From positions 3,844,001 to 3,908,000 of the forward strand of contig JAETXT010000001.1 in NCBI GenBank assembly GCA_019188255.1: 64,000 nucleotides of DNA, in the 5' to 3' direction. The position numbers and the translations under genes were made by a program. The notes under the pieces were generated by a model, which had not been told where the DNA came from, made no database searches, and worked only from the letters and a program-made list of their open reading frames with translations. Source of the DNA: Verticillium longisporum. Taxonomy: Eukaryota > Ascomycota > Sordariomycetes > Glomerellales > Plectosphaerellaceae. This document shows, one piece after another, positions 22,001-33,343 of the stretch. Numbering within the stretch: the first letter of the stretch is position 1; each line of letters starts with the position of its first letter.

Positions 22001-25000
22001 GTCGAATACAACCTGGTCTTTTTCAGCAGCTTACCCCCTCGCTTAGCCTTCTTCGTGATGAGAGCCTCGAGCTCCTTCTCCTCCGCACGGATTTTCTCCG
22101 CTTCTGCCTCGGCGAGAGCAAGCGCCTCCTGCTCAAGGCGAGCGGCCTCGGCGGCCTCGGCAGCTGCGGCTTCTTCCGCTTCACGAGCGATGCGCTCTTC
22201 CTCTTCCTTTTTCGCCTGCTCTTCCGCCTCCTTCTCCTCTTGGGCCTTGCGGGCAGCCTCTTCCTTCTCAGCCTTCTTCTTCTCCTTTTCGAGCTTCTTC
22301 AGCCCCTTCTCACTTAGCTTGGGCTCCTTCTTCGGCTTCTCCGGTTCAGGTTCAGGTTCTGCTTCAGGCTCAGTCAAGTCCATGGGAGGGGTCGGTGCTG
22401 GTGGCGGAGGGTCGGCAAGTATGTCCTTACGGCTTTTCTTTGACTTCTTCTTCGAAGACGTTCCCCAGATGTCCAGATCGTCGGCGGCTTTGCTGTCCTT
22501 GGTCTCTTCGACAGAATCCGGCTGCACGGTTTCCAGTGCGGGTTCTTCATCGACGATTTCGACCGGGACGTTCTTGGACTTCTTATCCTTCTTCTTCTTC
22601 GAAGAGGCTGCGGCCCATATGTCCACAGGCTCCTCAATGGCGTCCGGCTTCCAGGTTTTGTCAGTAGTTGCCTCTTTCTTCTTGGTCTTCTTTCCAAAGG
22701 AGCTGAAAAAGTCATCCTCGGCCATGGGGTCGCTTACTTCTGGAGCTGCAGGTGGTGGTTCTTCCGCCGCGGGCGCATCGTCCTGGCCAAAATCAACCAA
22801 GGCCGATGTTTTACCTTTCTTCGCGTCAGTTTTTGGCCGAATGCGCTCATCCAGTCGGTTCCAGAGGTTCCAAAGACCTTGCTTGTGGCGTTGTTGGCTG
22901 AGGGGTTGCTTCGTTACCTTTCTTCTTCTTATCCTTGTCCTTTTTAGAGCTAACGGCACCCCAAATGTCCCAAGAACTAGGTTCGGCGGCCGCTGGCGCA
23001 GGCTCCGGCTCCGGCTCCGGGATGGGTTGGGGTTCTGGCTCAGGTTCCGGGTCGGCCCCCTTCTTCTTCTTCTTTTTATCCTTCTTAGCGACATCTGTCC
23101 CCCAAATGTCGACCTCGGGTTCTGGCTCCGGCTTGTCCTCCTTCTTACTACCGAAATCGTCCCAAAAGGCATCTTCCTTGACAGGCTCCGGCTCGGGTTC
23201 CGGAACAGGCTCGGGTTCAGGCGGAGGCGGAGGCGGGGGCGGGGGTTCCTCAACAGCGCCCTTCTTCTTCTTCTTCTTGTCTTTCTTGGAAGTGGCCACA
23301 GGGGCACCCCAAGGATCGTCCTTCTTCTCCGGTTCCGGCTCTGGCACTGGTTCAGGTGGGGGCGGGGGCGAAGGCTCCGGCTCAGGGGCAGGTACCGGCT
23401 CGGGGGTGTCCCAAATCGATGCCTTGTTCTTTTTCTTTTCCTTCTTGCCAGTAGTGCCCCAGCCACTCATGAAATCATCGTTCGCCTTGGGGGGTTCTGG
23501 CTCCGGAACCGGCTCTGGCACAGGTTCAGGTTCCGGTTCGGGTTCAGGCACCACAGGAGGCGGCGGTTCCGGCTCCGCAGCAGCGCCTTTCTTCTTCTTC
23601 TTCTTGTCCTTCTTCGAAGTTGGCGCTGCAAAGTCGCCCCAGGTCTCGTCTGGCTTGACAGGTTCAGGTTCAGGAACCGGTTTAGGGACGGGTTCCGGCT
23701 CAGGTTCCGGCACCGGTTCCGGCTCGGGCTCAGCAACGGCGCCCTTCTTCTTCTTCTTGGTACTTTTGCTTGTCGCTCCCCAGCCCCAGGCATCGTCCTG
23801 CACGGGTTCGGGCTCCGGTACAGGTGGTGGGTCTGGTTCTTTTGGCGGTTCCTCCTTCTTCGTTTTCTTTTTCCCAGTCCCCCAGCTATCCCAGACGTCG
23901 TCCTCTTCCTTCGGCGGATCAGGCACTGGCTCTGGAGCAGGTGGCTCCGGCTCCGGTTCTGGCTCGGCTGCGCCTTTCTTTTTCTTCTTCTTGTCCTTCT
24001 TGGACGTCGTTGTCGTGGCCATCCAGTCGTCGACAGCGGGTTCTGGGTCGGGAGCTGGAGGTGGTATCGGGGCTGGTTCAGGCTCGGGCTCGGGCTCCGG
24101 ATCCCCCCATGGGTTGTTCTTCTTCTTCTTATCCTTTTTAGAAGCAGCCGTGGCAAAGGAGAAGCCAAGGTCTTCTTTCTTTTCCTCTGGGGGAGATGTC
24201 GCCGGGGGTTCGTCGGCGACTTCGTCGACATCACCAAACCCAAAGCCAATCTTGCCCTTCTTCTTGGGCTTTGGGCGATTGATACCCCAAGCACTGTCGT
24301 CCTCCTTGGGCTCAGCGGGCGCGGCGTCTTTGTTGGTGCTGGAAAAGTCCCATGCCCCTCCTGTGGTCCAACTGGTGCCCCACGTGCCAAAGGATGATGT
24401 TTTGGTGTCAGTGGTGCCAAAATTGATGTCGAGCCCGCCTGAGCCCACGTTTGGTTCGTCTAGCTTGATTTCCTGGAAAGAATCGGCGGGTGCCTCCTCG
24501 GGGGTAGGGTCTGCCGCAGCGCCCTTCTTGCCCTTCTTCTTCTTGGCGGGTGCGAAGCTGCCCCAGTCGTCGACAGGGTCAGGCTCGCCGCCGTCGCCAC
24601 CAGCGCCTCCATCCCCTCCATCACCTCCGTCCCCGCCAGCACCACCGGCACTGCCATCATTCTTGCCAGCGTCGCCACCCTGATCGCCGCCGCCGCCTTC
24701 GTCGTTCTTCTTGGTGCCGTCGTCGTCGTCGTTGTTGTTGTTGTTGTTGGTCTCGGCAGGCTTGTTGGCGGCAGCTTTGGCAGCAGCGCTCTTTTTCTTT
24801 TTTGCAGCCTGCCAGAAGCCGTCCTCGGAAGAAAAGCCAACCTCAAATTCCTGGGTCGGGTCGGCGAAGAAAGCATCGCGACTGCGCCTCCGCCGCTCCT
24901 GCGGGGTAGATGTTGGAGGCAGCGGGAACGATGACAGCAATGTGGGAGAATGTTGGCTGGCGCAGGCGTCAGTAGCGGTGGGGTCCATAACGATGTCGGT

Positions 25001-25129
25001 CGAATCCGAGGGTTCGGGTAGAGGGGCGAAGCGTCGAGACCATCGCGGGGCGCATTCGGGCACCGTGAGGGGAGATGAGGGGTTGTTGAGGGCTGAGTGA
25101 GAGTTCCTCCAGAGGAGAGTATATCGAGT
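19074..25129 (-). CDS. Giant disordered protein with W-G/lysine cassettes and Pro-Glu linkers
   Basis: The best model joins 25129-22918, 22877-22035, 21923-21429, 21252-20076 and 20004-19074; from 25063 down the exon lengths sum to 1,864 codons. The first intron is only 40 bases, so that junction is uncertain; the other three are 111, 176 and 71 bases. The first 2.2 kb encode about 12 cassettes of the form acidic-W-G-x(4-8)-SKKDKKKKKKG separated by runs of Pro-Glu; about four weaker copies follow. Next come an Ala/Glu/Lys coiled coil (about 21430-22330), a Ser/Lys/Pro-rich part with two DEDIVMV motifs, and an Arg/Glu/Ala-rich helix ending in SSWWRKITG. Almost all of it should be disordered or coiled. 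Size and composition resemble the large disordered septal-pore and Woronin-body tethering proteins of Pezizomycotina, but I see no motif that proves this. A probable 5' exon is listed separately. Confidence 0.72.
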
Positions 25130-25375
25130 CTGTGCAAGTCACGAGATTAGTTCCGATTTCAAAAGAGAGGAGAACCATGCGCGGTTGATATCGAGGGGTC
25201 CAGGCAGTACCCCGCCTATGCCTGAAGCGTCGACGGCGAGACACGCCGTTGCAACGCCGTTGGGCTCGGGGGGCCTGGCGGGTTTGGGATAGCAGTAACT
25301 GCGAACGGGTACCGGGTGCTACGCATGGAGGACAGCTGGTGCTGGAGAGTGATTCGCCCTCTTACCGTAGCATGG

Positions 25376-25828
25376 CGCCTAGCTTGCAACCAGGCCCGGG
25401 CGATCATGCCCAGGCGGATGCTTGTATCTTCTTCATCCCAGCCAGTCGGTGAGGGATGGGTCGTTGTTCTCCAACCACATGCGCTTTCCAGAAATGTTCC
25501 TGGGAACGCCAAAACCTCGGCCGTAGCCATTGTGGAATTTGGAACTGGCGATGCGATGGTCGGGTACGAAAATCATGGACGCTGTTGGAGGGTCGGTAGA
25601 AGCCGCTGGATCGGAGGAGGTCGTGAGTTTGTCGAATTGCAACGACGGGACAACGAGCTCGTTGTTGAGGCGGGGAGAAGGTCGAGGCGAGTCTGGTAGC
25701 ACGAACGTGTGTACACTTTGGCAAAGCGAACAGACAGCACAGTGGACGGAGAGCACGTTTCCGAGTTTGTCTCGTCTTAATCGGGCCTGGCGATGTAGGT
25801 AGCCTGGTGAGCAAAGACAGCTAAGCCA
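25376..25828 (-). CDS. Candidate 5' exon of the giant protein gene
   Basis: Reading on the minus strand, a strong acceptor (CTTTGCTCACCAG, exon from about 25828) opens a well-composed frame that includes a cysteine pair motif (CAVCSLC) and segments such as KFHNGYGRGFG and MWLENNDPSLTDWL. That frame stops at 25433, but the +1 frame continues at once as DEEDTSIRLGMIARAWLQAR to a perfect donor (ACG|GTAAGA) at 25376. Splicing to the acceptor GCACAG at 25129 then continues in frame into the giant protein as TRYTLLWRNSHSALNN. A single extra base near 25433-25440 would explain the break. The first ATG in this frame is at 25576; a start further upstream through another intron is possible. Composition and splice agreement support coding, but the frame break keeps confidence moderate. 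Confidence 0.42.
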
Positions 25829-28800
25829 GTCTGCCCTCGAAGTGTGGAGGGACAAGGGCGAGACAAGGTGGTGATACAGAGCAGAGCAAAAGATTTTTGC
25901 GCTGTCGTCTGAGGTTGCGTAGAAATGGATGGGCTGGGGAAAGGGCCCTGGGATGTGAAAAGAAGGGTCGGATCGATAAGTAAACGGAGACCGTCACCAG
26001 GCGCCGAATGACGGTGAAGAGCAGGGGGCAGGGATGTAGCTGTTCCGATCTCCCTCGTCGCTGGTGGCCTGTCGCCCTGGGCGTCAAACAATGCCCGCAC
26101 GCTTGTGTCGTCGGGTGCTCGAGCTCGATTCCAAAGGCAGAAAAAGCCGACTCGATCGCCGACGTTATTTTCTCTACTTATTTTGGTTGCGATTGGAAAA
26201 GGTTTCACCTGTGTCTGTTTTCCTTCCTGATTTCGATTTCTCCTCCTGAGCGCAGGCGCAGATACAAGGGCCGCCAATGGATCATGGGGGCGTGAACCAG
26301 CCACGCTGCGACCCTGGGAGCCAATTGCGCCTTGCTCTCCCCTGCTTCTTCTCGATCTCGTCGCTCGGCCAGGGCTGGCCAACGCAGGCGACAGTCCAGT
26401 CGGGATGTCCTCGCAGGCTGGTCCAGTGACCCGGTGATCAAGCAAGAAAGCTGCAGGACGAAAGGGGGTGGTGGGTGGTGGGTGGTGATTCTGTCGTGAG
26501 CGTGTGACGAGAGGGTGTCTCGGTCTCGATGGTTGGTCGGTAGGTCGGTCGCCCTTCCAGGCCGTCTCTTCTTCAGCAAAGTGGCGGGGAGCGTTCTGTT
26601 CGTACAAATCCACAGTGAGCAAGTGAACGAGGACGGACGAAAAAAAGCCAGCCAAGCAAGGATAGCGAGAATGGCGAGTATATAAAACGGGCAAGTCAGA
26701 GAGCAAGGGCGACCGTACGTGGGGAAAGGCAAGACGGGATGGATATACAGTAGGTAGTATGGATGCGGCCAGGGGGGGCGGGCTATGGATATCACGCACT
26801 TGCTTCATCCCACCTTGCCAAGGTACCTTGCTCTCGAGGTGTTGGGCGTACAGGTACATGCAGAGCCAAATGCCCCGGCCAGGTCAGAGCACTGTGGCCC
26901 TGCATGAAGACCACTAGTTGCAGTACCATGTACAATGAGGTTGTCCCGTCCTCTGGCTCCCGGGGCGGTGGTGCCCATCGTGTCCACGGTTTCCCAGTAC
27001 GTGCGCAAGCGCATTGATGGGAATAAGAGATGGGGCCTCGTAGTCCATTCAACATTTGGCGAGAAAGCAAGTACTGACTGCAGTAAGCAGCGAAGCACCT
27101 TGGGTAGGTAGGTAGGTAGGTACGAGACAGTCGAAAAAGGTCTGCTCCCTCTGTCCCTGCCTTACACCTTCCCAAGTCCACATCATGGAAGGAGCCACGC
27201 GCACGATGTTCCGGCCGTCTTTGCTGGAAGGGCTACCTCGATACATGACTGGCCGTCACTATGATGCCTACCCCTGCTTGTGCCCCCCCTCCATTCCAAG
27301 AAGTCTCCATTCCCTGGGCACCACCTTTTGCACCACCATGCTGCCCACTCTTCTACGGCTTGACTTCTTGACCAGGTGGCCACGACAGGTGATGGTTCCC
27401 CCCCATGTTGTCCCCCTTGTCTCCCTTGCCCCCCCCTGCCCTCCCTGGTGGCCTTGTACTGACGGGTCCCCTAAAGACGGTAGCTAGCCAGGTAGAGCTC
27501 GATCAACCAGCACCAGCCTACGTACCGACCAGCGCCCTCGCATGTCTCGACCGTTCTTTTTCTTCTGCTTCTCTTTCCCGTGTCTGATCAACATGGGCAT
27601 TCTTGGTCCTCCTCGGCGCTTTCACCACGGTGGACAACGAGACCAGGTCGACGAGTGCTGCCTGGACTGCCCCTCGCCCCTCGCCCCTCCATCCCACCAA
27701 CAGGAACAGCGGAATTTGTGTATCACAACCCCTGTCGCAGCCCTTATCCGCATATGCCCCGCCTTCGCTAGACCCAAGACATGTTGCCGTCGCTCTCGCT
27801 CCCGCGCTCTCCTTCTCTGGTCGTCTCCTGATGTCTCCCTGTCGTCACAAGCCTGTTATTCCCTCGTCTGAGGAGAAGGGAGGGGGCCGCCAGGACTCAC
27901 CCAGCCTACAGCACATCGCAGAGTGCAGGTGGGGAGATGCTGGTCGGTCCAGCTGTCAATGCAAGTAGGCGGCCGGGGAACACATGCCACGCCTTGAATC
28001 AAAACAGTTCATGCCTGAATGCGCTGGACGTCGTTAGCATGGTCGCTTCTGGGCACGTCGCTCAACCGCAGAGCCGGAGACCCCAGCAGCCGTCAGCCCA
28101 GAGACGTCACCGATGGGGAACCAAAAGCGGCACTCTAGGCTCGGCTCCGTGGAGAAGACGAACCGACCCGTCGGCCTCGCCCTGCCGGGGCCTTGCCAAC
28201 GCGGGCCCATTCACCATCAACCCACCACTATGCCCTTAAGGTACTGTTACATGAGGACTGGGCAGCCATGCACCGGCTGACCATGTATCTTCGATTCAAT
28301 GCGGCAGAGGAGCGGCAGCATGGACGGGTATTATCGCAGCTGGGAAGCGCGCATCACATCGGGAGCTAACACGTCTCGTCTCCATCTGCCTCCACGCCCA
28401 TGCGCCCATCTCACGCAGATCCGTCCAGTGGTCCCAAAGCGGTATCGCGTCGTCTTCACCGCTCCTCGACTGTAAACCTCGAACAACACGCCAAACCCCG
28501 ACATCAACCAACCAGCACAGCCATTGATGCAGCTTTGTTGTATTGCGGCGGGCAGCAGCGCAAATTTTTCTCGAGATGTTTTTTTTTTCTCGGTCCTCGA
28601 CATGAGACACGACCCTCCAATGGCCCTGCTCCCACCATGGTTCGCCGCCGTCACGTACATGGGCCGGGCGAATTGGTGCAGTTCGTGGCGGCGGGAAGAC
28701 GCAGTAACGCAGAAGGCAAAAGGGAGGCAGGCAAGCAAGACGAGGCAGCCAATGCATTGACGCAGCAGGGGTCCCCAATCGGTCGACTTGCCTTTGCATT

Positions 28801-30090
28801 TGCGTCGACTTACCTTACCTCCCGGCCGCAGTACACTTGTCCTCTCGTGCGTGGCTGTCTGACGATGCCGCCGCCCCATGCAGCATCCACATCCATACCC
28901 AGCCACTCACTTTTTTCAGCGGCTTCTCTGCAAAGACGAGTCCTTTCAAGCGGTCAGACCCGAACTGGGGCGCAAGGCTTGACAAGGTGTCCCTTCATCG
29001 CCCGTGGCGCTGCCTTCAGGTTGGAAAATTGGGTCCGATGAAGACAAGGCAAAACTGGTGCTGCAAGTCACGGTACGTGACCTCCAAGCCGGGCCAAGCG
29101 AGCACAGAGCGGGAGTCATATCGACGCTTTCAAAGGCACGACATAGGGCGCACATAGGGCGCCTCGTGGGAACGACCTTATTACCTCCGCTGGTAATCCC
29201 GTCAAGGGGTGGTGACTACAGGTTCTCTCGCAGTTGTCCACAGGTATGGGTCACCACTCTGACCTCTAAGCTTCATCCGCGGAAGTATGGTTGTCGCGTG
29301 GTAGTTGTCAAGTACCGGGGTCAGAAAACACCTCAATCGACGTGAATCTCCACCGCTTTCCGGTACAGAAGCGATCGAAGGCCAACGCGTCTGCTTCCGA
29401 CCCAGCTCGGGCGGCCGTGGCCGGTAGTGTTCCAGCGAGGGCCGAGAGGTGGCCAAGCTGCCAGTGGCGGCCACTGTCACGGCGATGCAAGCCACAGTGT
29501 TCCTGAGACGGATCGTGTCAACGTCGTTAGTTTCATGGCCCAAGATCCTGGAGCCGACCAAGGAACGGGAGGCTGAACCTTCAGAACGAGCCGTTCCTAC
29601 GCCCGTGGCTTCTCAGACACGCCGTGCTTGTAGGACTAGGATCGGGAACAAGCGGGTCCCAGGACCGAAGCTCATCAGACGCGATACTAAGCTGAACAAT
29701 GCTACCAGACAATGGGATCCGGGCTGGTCGAGTTGGCCTCGAGCATCTTGGTGCACCCTGATGCATTCTTTGTCTGGCAATATAGTCACCTGCCCCCTTA
29801 GCCCTCGGTTTCGCTGAGAGCGCTCCGCTCTTGAGCAAAGGCTCAAATTTAGGGTTCCGAGCATCATAGCCAGTTGCCCCTGATCATAAGAAAGCCCATG
29901 GGTAATATTGCCACGGTGAAGTGACAGCTTTCATCGTGTCCCAACCCTTCTTGCATCGTGTCCAGAGGAGAGCTCGTGCGCATCATTGACGTCCTCCCCT
30001 TGTGCCTCACCACCGTGTCCGCTGTTTCTGCCAACCGCCAAAAAGAGAACGCAGTGGGCCGGTGTACACCAGTCGTCAGACATATACGCC
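25829..30090. other. Long intergenic region, promoter side of two divergent genes
   Basis: About 4.2 kb between the giant protein gene (-) and the DUF7053-like gene (+). It is rich in G/C homopolymers and pyrimidine tracts (for example 27290-27460). A run of the TAGG unit (GGTAGGTAGGTAGGTAGG) lies at 27102-27123. Open frames around 25777-26859 (-) and 28331-29041 (both strands) overlap antisense partners and have no domain or splice support. A further 5' exon of the giant gene could lie here but was not identified. Confidence 0.45.
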
Positions 30091-30696
30091 ATGCCCGTCA
30101 CACAAACCTTCATCATTCGCACGCCCATCCCGCCATCCATCCCACCCGCTTCCGTCCTCGCCCATCTTCACCAGCATGGTCCCGTCTTCCGCGCCAAAGA
30201 CTCCATAACAGCCTGGGACGCAATCCCTGTGCCGTACGCCTCCATCGCCAACGACCCGTTCTTCCTCCCGGACGCCGACAGCATCGCCGCCTATCGTGTT
30301 CGCGAGAGCATCCCCATCATCGGATCCGTCAGCGCGCCGATTCGCTTTCCGGCCGTGTTCCAGAACGGACCGACTGGCATGAGGGTCAGGGTCGACGCGC
30401 CCGGAGGCGTGCGTGTCTGGACAGAGTATATCGTGCGTAAGCGCGGATCTGGCCCCCTAGGCGGGAAAGCGCACGGCGGAGGGGAGCAAACATGGTCTGA
30501 CGGAGAAGATGACGCCTCGGACAGCAGAGGGTGGGAGATGGTCGAGATCCTGAAGCTGCAGGGGCCCCGCGTGTTCATGCCGTTCGCTACTGGACAGGCG
30601 AAGAAAACGCATCAGGACAGCAGCCGGAAATTCATGAATCAGCTTGTTGACGCGGGGCGAGGCAGTGCGCAGGTGACGGAAGGCCGGGACATTTGA
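30091..30696 (+). CDS. DUF7053-like fungal protein
   Basis: An intronless frame of 201 residues begins MPVTQTFIIRTPIPPSIPP and continues with VLAHLHQHGPVF. A compact beta-rich domain fills about 1-160. It resembles the fungal family known as DUF7053, whose members start with a similar MPVxxxFxxRTPIPP segment. The core also has IRFPAVFQNGPTGMRVR and DAPGGVRVWTEY, then a short charged insertion (GGEQTWSDGEDD), and an ending with little structure. No signal peptide or membrane segment is present and no catalytic motif is visible, so the function is unknown. The start is chosen because the conserved N-terminal motif begins exactly there; the frame is open upstream but is not family-like. Confidence 0.68.
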   Translation: MPVTQTFIIRTPIPPSIPPASVLAHLHQHGPVFRAKDSITAWDAIPVPYASIANDPFFLPDADSIAAYRVRESIPIIGSVSAPIRFPAVFQNGPTGMRVRVDAPGGVRVWTEYIVRKRGSGPLGGKAHGGGEQTWSDGEDDASDSRGWEMVEILKLQGPRVFMPFATGQAKKTHQDSSRKFMNQLVDAGRGSAQVTEGRDI

Positions 30697-30884
30697 ACCA
30701 TCGCTGCAGTGAAGGGAGTCAGCGTATAGAATAGCGACGAACACAGTTCTCAATAATTCATCTCTGTTGCTAATATCGTGTCAATTCGTCGCCAGATTTT
30801 GGGTCTGGCGTGGTATCTATGTTACCCATTTTCGTTTTCTTCTTCTCAATCCTCTCACAGCTTCGCCTCGTTCCTTTCATGCAG

Positions 30885-32003
30885 TCAAATCGTATAGACG
30901 AGCTTCCCAGCGCTCACCTTGCCCTCCTTCATCTCTTTCAAGCCAACCAGCACGCCCTCGAGCCCCTCGCCACCGCGGTTCTTGATGACGCGGATCGGCT
31001 TCACCTTGCCCTCGGCCAGCAGACGGCGACTGAGCTCCCAAAAGGTCTTGCCAAACTCGTAGTTTTCCTTGACGGCCGGCTGCGTGCCAAAGTAGGTGTA
31101 CTCCTCGCCAAAGATGGTGTAGTACAGGCTGAGCTCGACTTTGATCTTGTCGTTGACCTCGGCGACCTTGGAGCGCGACACGGGCAGCAGCGTGGCAATG
31201 TGGCCGCCTTCGTCTGCGAGGCAGCGGGCCGCCAGGAGGGCCGACTCATTGGTGGACTGGCAGTCCCAGGCGTGCCTGAGCTGGCCGTTTGTGTAGGCGC
31301 GAATGTCGTCGACGAGGGTGGGCGACTTGTAGTCGAAGACGGCGTCGGCGCCGAGGGACTTTACGTAGTCAAAGTTGTGGGGCGAGGCCGTCGTCACGAC
31401 GGTGAGGCCCGAGAGCTTGGCGTATTGGATGCCCGAGATGCCCATGGCCGTGCTGCCGCCGTAGATGAGGATCGGGAACGGCTTCTCGGCGGGGGAGGAG
31501 GGGAGGGGCAGCTTGAGGGTTTGGTAGAGGCCTTGGCCCTGTGCATCTTGTCAGTCGCCTATTCGATAGTGCTCACGCGGGGAGAAATCTCCCTGGGAGA
31601 TATGAAAGGAAAGGGGGGGGGGGGGGGGGGGGGGGGGCCTTACAATGGTGGGGGTACGGCAAAATGCCGCGTGGCAGGTCGCCCTAGCCGACAATGTGGC
31701 GCGGTCCGTCTCGCGCAGGCCATTGGAGCCATTCACGGGTCCGCAGATGCGGTCGCCCTTCTTGAACGCCTTGGTCACGCCGGAGCCGACCTCCTCGACC
31801 ACGCCGGCGTAGTCGCAGCCGACCCAGATGTTCTCGCAGGGCATCTTGTCGGCAAGGTCAACGTGCTTCCAGTCGGTGGGGTTGATGGCCACCGCCGTCG
31901 TCTTGACGAGGATGTAGTCATCGGCGGGCAGCTTGGGGATGTCGACGTCAACAACCTGGGCGTTGCCCGCGGTGATGGTCTTGACAGCTTGGTTGGCGGG
32001 CAT
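30885..32003 (-). pseudogene. Medium-chain reductase (zinc-type ADH-like, ToxD/enoyl-reductase family), catalytic domain shortened
   Basis: Exon 1 (32003-31644) starts MPANQAVKTITAG and encodes the GroES-like half: VVDVDIPKLPADDYILVK, AINPTDWKH, VGCDYAGVVEEVG and GDRICGPVNGSN. Exon 2 (31538-30885) starts GQGLYQTLKLPLP and holds the nucleotide-binding half with ILIYGGSTAMG and the C-terminal lobe. The pieces join in phase 0 to 337 residues. Between them relatives have about 45-50 residues (a GAFAEY segment, then IP-D, SFEEAATL and an ITTV-like end). Here only about 26 unrelated residues occupy that place, followed by an intron (31539-31643) that contains 25 consecutive G on the plus strand. 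Zinc ligands are not seen, as usual for this NADPH-dependent oxidoreductase group. Either the gene lost an exon or the assembly collapsed at the homopolymer. I flag it as damaged; if the missing part exists in the organism it is an ordinary cytosolic oxidoreductase gene. Confidence 0.65.
31613..31637. repeat. Poly-G homopolymer of 25 bases
   Basis: Twenty-five consecutive G on the plus strand sit inside the predicted intron of the reductase gene, exactly where conserved coding sequence is missing. It is the longest homopolymer noticed in the window and a likely site of assembly error or slippage. Confidence 0.9.
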
Positions 32004-33343
32004 GGTGGGCGATGTGGTGGTGTTTCTGCTCAATGCTCAATGCTCAATGCTGGAAGAATGGAAAGTTGGTAGCTCGAGAGTCGCCTTCGCGAGACGACAA
32101 GGGAGCAGCCGTTGACCTTTTTGTATGAGGACATGTCCATAACGTTGTCACGGACTGCCTGATTTCAAATCAGACATCCACTGCAAGCAGAAAACGGACT
32201 TATCCCCGCCTGCGATGCGCCGACCAGGTGGGCGCCGAAGCCAGTCGAAGTGGCCCCGTAGGGTGGCACCGGCGGCGGGATCGCATCATTGACTCGAATT
32301 GTCCCTTGGCCCAGAAGGGAGCAGATGTCAGTGACTGTACGCCGCCCCCGTGTGGTCGGTTTAGCCAGTGGCCTATCGGCAATGCGTCGAAGCTTTTGCC
32401 GATCATCGGGTTTCCCGACAATCCTCATCCTTGGACGAGATGCTGATTGCTCGTCTTCGTTCTCCCAGCGTGTCATCATTCCAAGCAGCAAGAGTTGTTC
32501 TCAAGTCTCAGCTATGAGAAGAACTGCCGATGACTGCCAAGCTTCGTGGCTTCAAGGTTAGGCGTTGACGAGAGGCGTAGAACATACTGAGGTAATGTGT
32601 GGTAACGAGGTAGCATGCGTGGGGTAAGCATGGCCCCGCATGCATGACGGGCCATGACGTTCAACCCGAGAGCTTGGACGCAAGGTTTGCGACTGCCCTG
32701 ACTAAGTCCAAGCAACACGCGTATCGATGGCCGTCGGCCACTGCTGACACGACAAACTCAGGCAAAATCATGACCTTGCTTACTCTGCCTCGAGAGGACT
32801 TGGTATCATCGAGACGGAAGGCTAGCGGTCATGTGGAGATGATCTAAGCAAGAAGCCTTATCGCCTGCTTTGTCACCGAGAATCCCGACCATAATCACAC
32901 CACCTCAAACGACAATGAGATCAACGTAACGTTCATTCAGCGTGGTATCTATGTAGAAACAAGGCCATCTATCGTCCAGAATTCACCAATCCGAGCCCGA
33001 GCCTGAGCCCGACACCAAGCCGGTCCTCTCGAATGCGTTGTGCCTCTGTCCCACCCGAATACCCGTTTCAAAGCCCCCCGTCAAACAACGCCGGGTTCAT
33101 GGTAGGTAATGACAAGTCGTAGGTCCTGTAAGGGAATCGCAATGAAGAAAAAAAGGTGGTCGTAAACTTGTAAGCGAGCAAGAAGCCGCGTCAACGGGTG
33201 GGGCCCGTGAGAAATCGATAAGGCCGTCGTGACCAGGATGAGAATGGCCATGAAACATCAGCAAGTCGCAAACTTAACGCAACGCAACGCAACACACGAA
33301 ACTCGGAATACGAAGAAGAAGGAAAGAAAGAAAAAACGCACGC
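32004..33343. other. Intergenic region
   Basis: This is the promoter side of the reductase gene (a TGCTCAA unit is repeated about three to four times near 32028-32050, just upstream of its start) and the 3' flank of crz1. No gene is seen. Confidence 0.5.

Noticed and set aside
21887..24397. An 836-codon open frame on the plus strand
   Set aside because: It is the antisense of the giant repeat protein; codon-biased Pro-Glu and Lys runs leave the reverse strand open and give Gly-Ser and Phe/Leu-rich nonsense.
22935..24683. A 582-codon Gly-Ser-rich open frame on the plus strand
   Set aside because: Same cause: reverse complement of the Pro-Glu linkers.
30810..32072. A 420-codon plus-strand frame across the reductase gene
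   Set aside because: Antisense to a recognised reductase and includes translation of the poly-G run.
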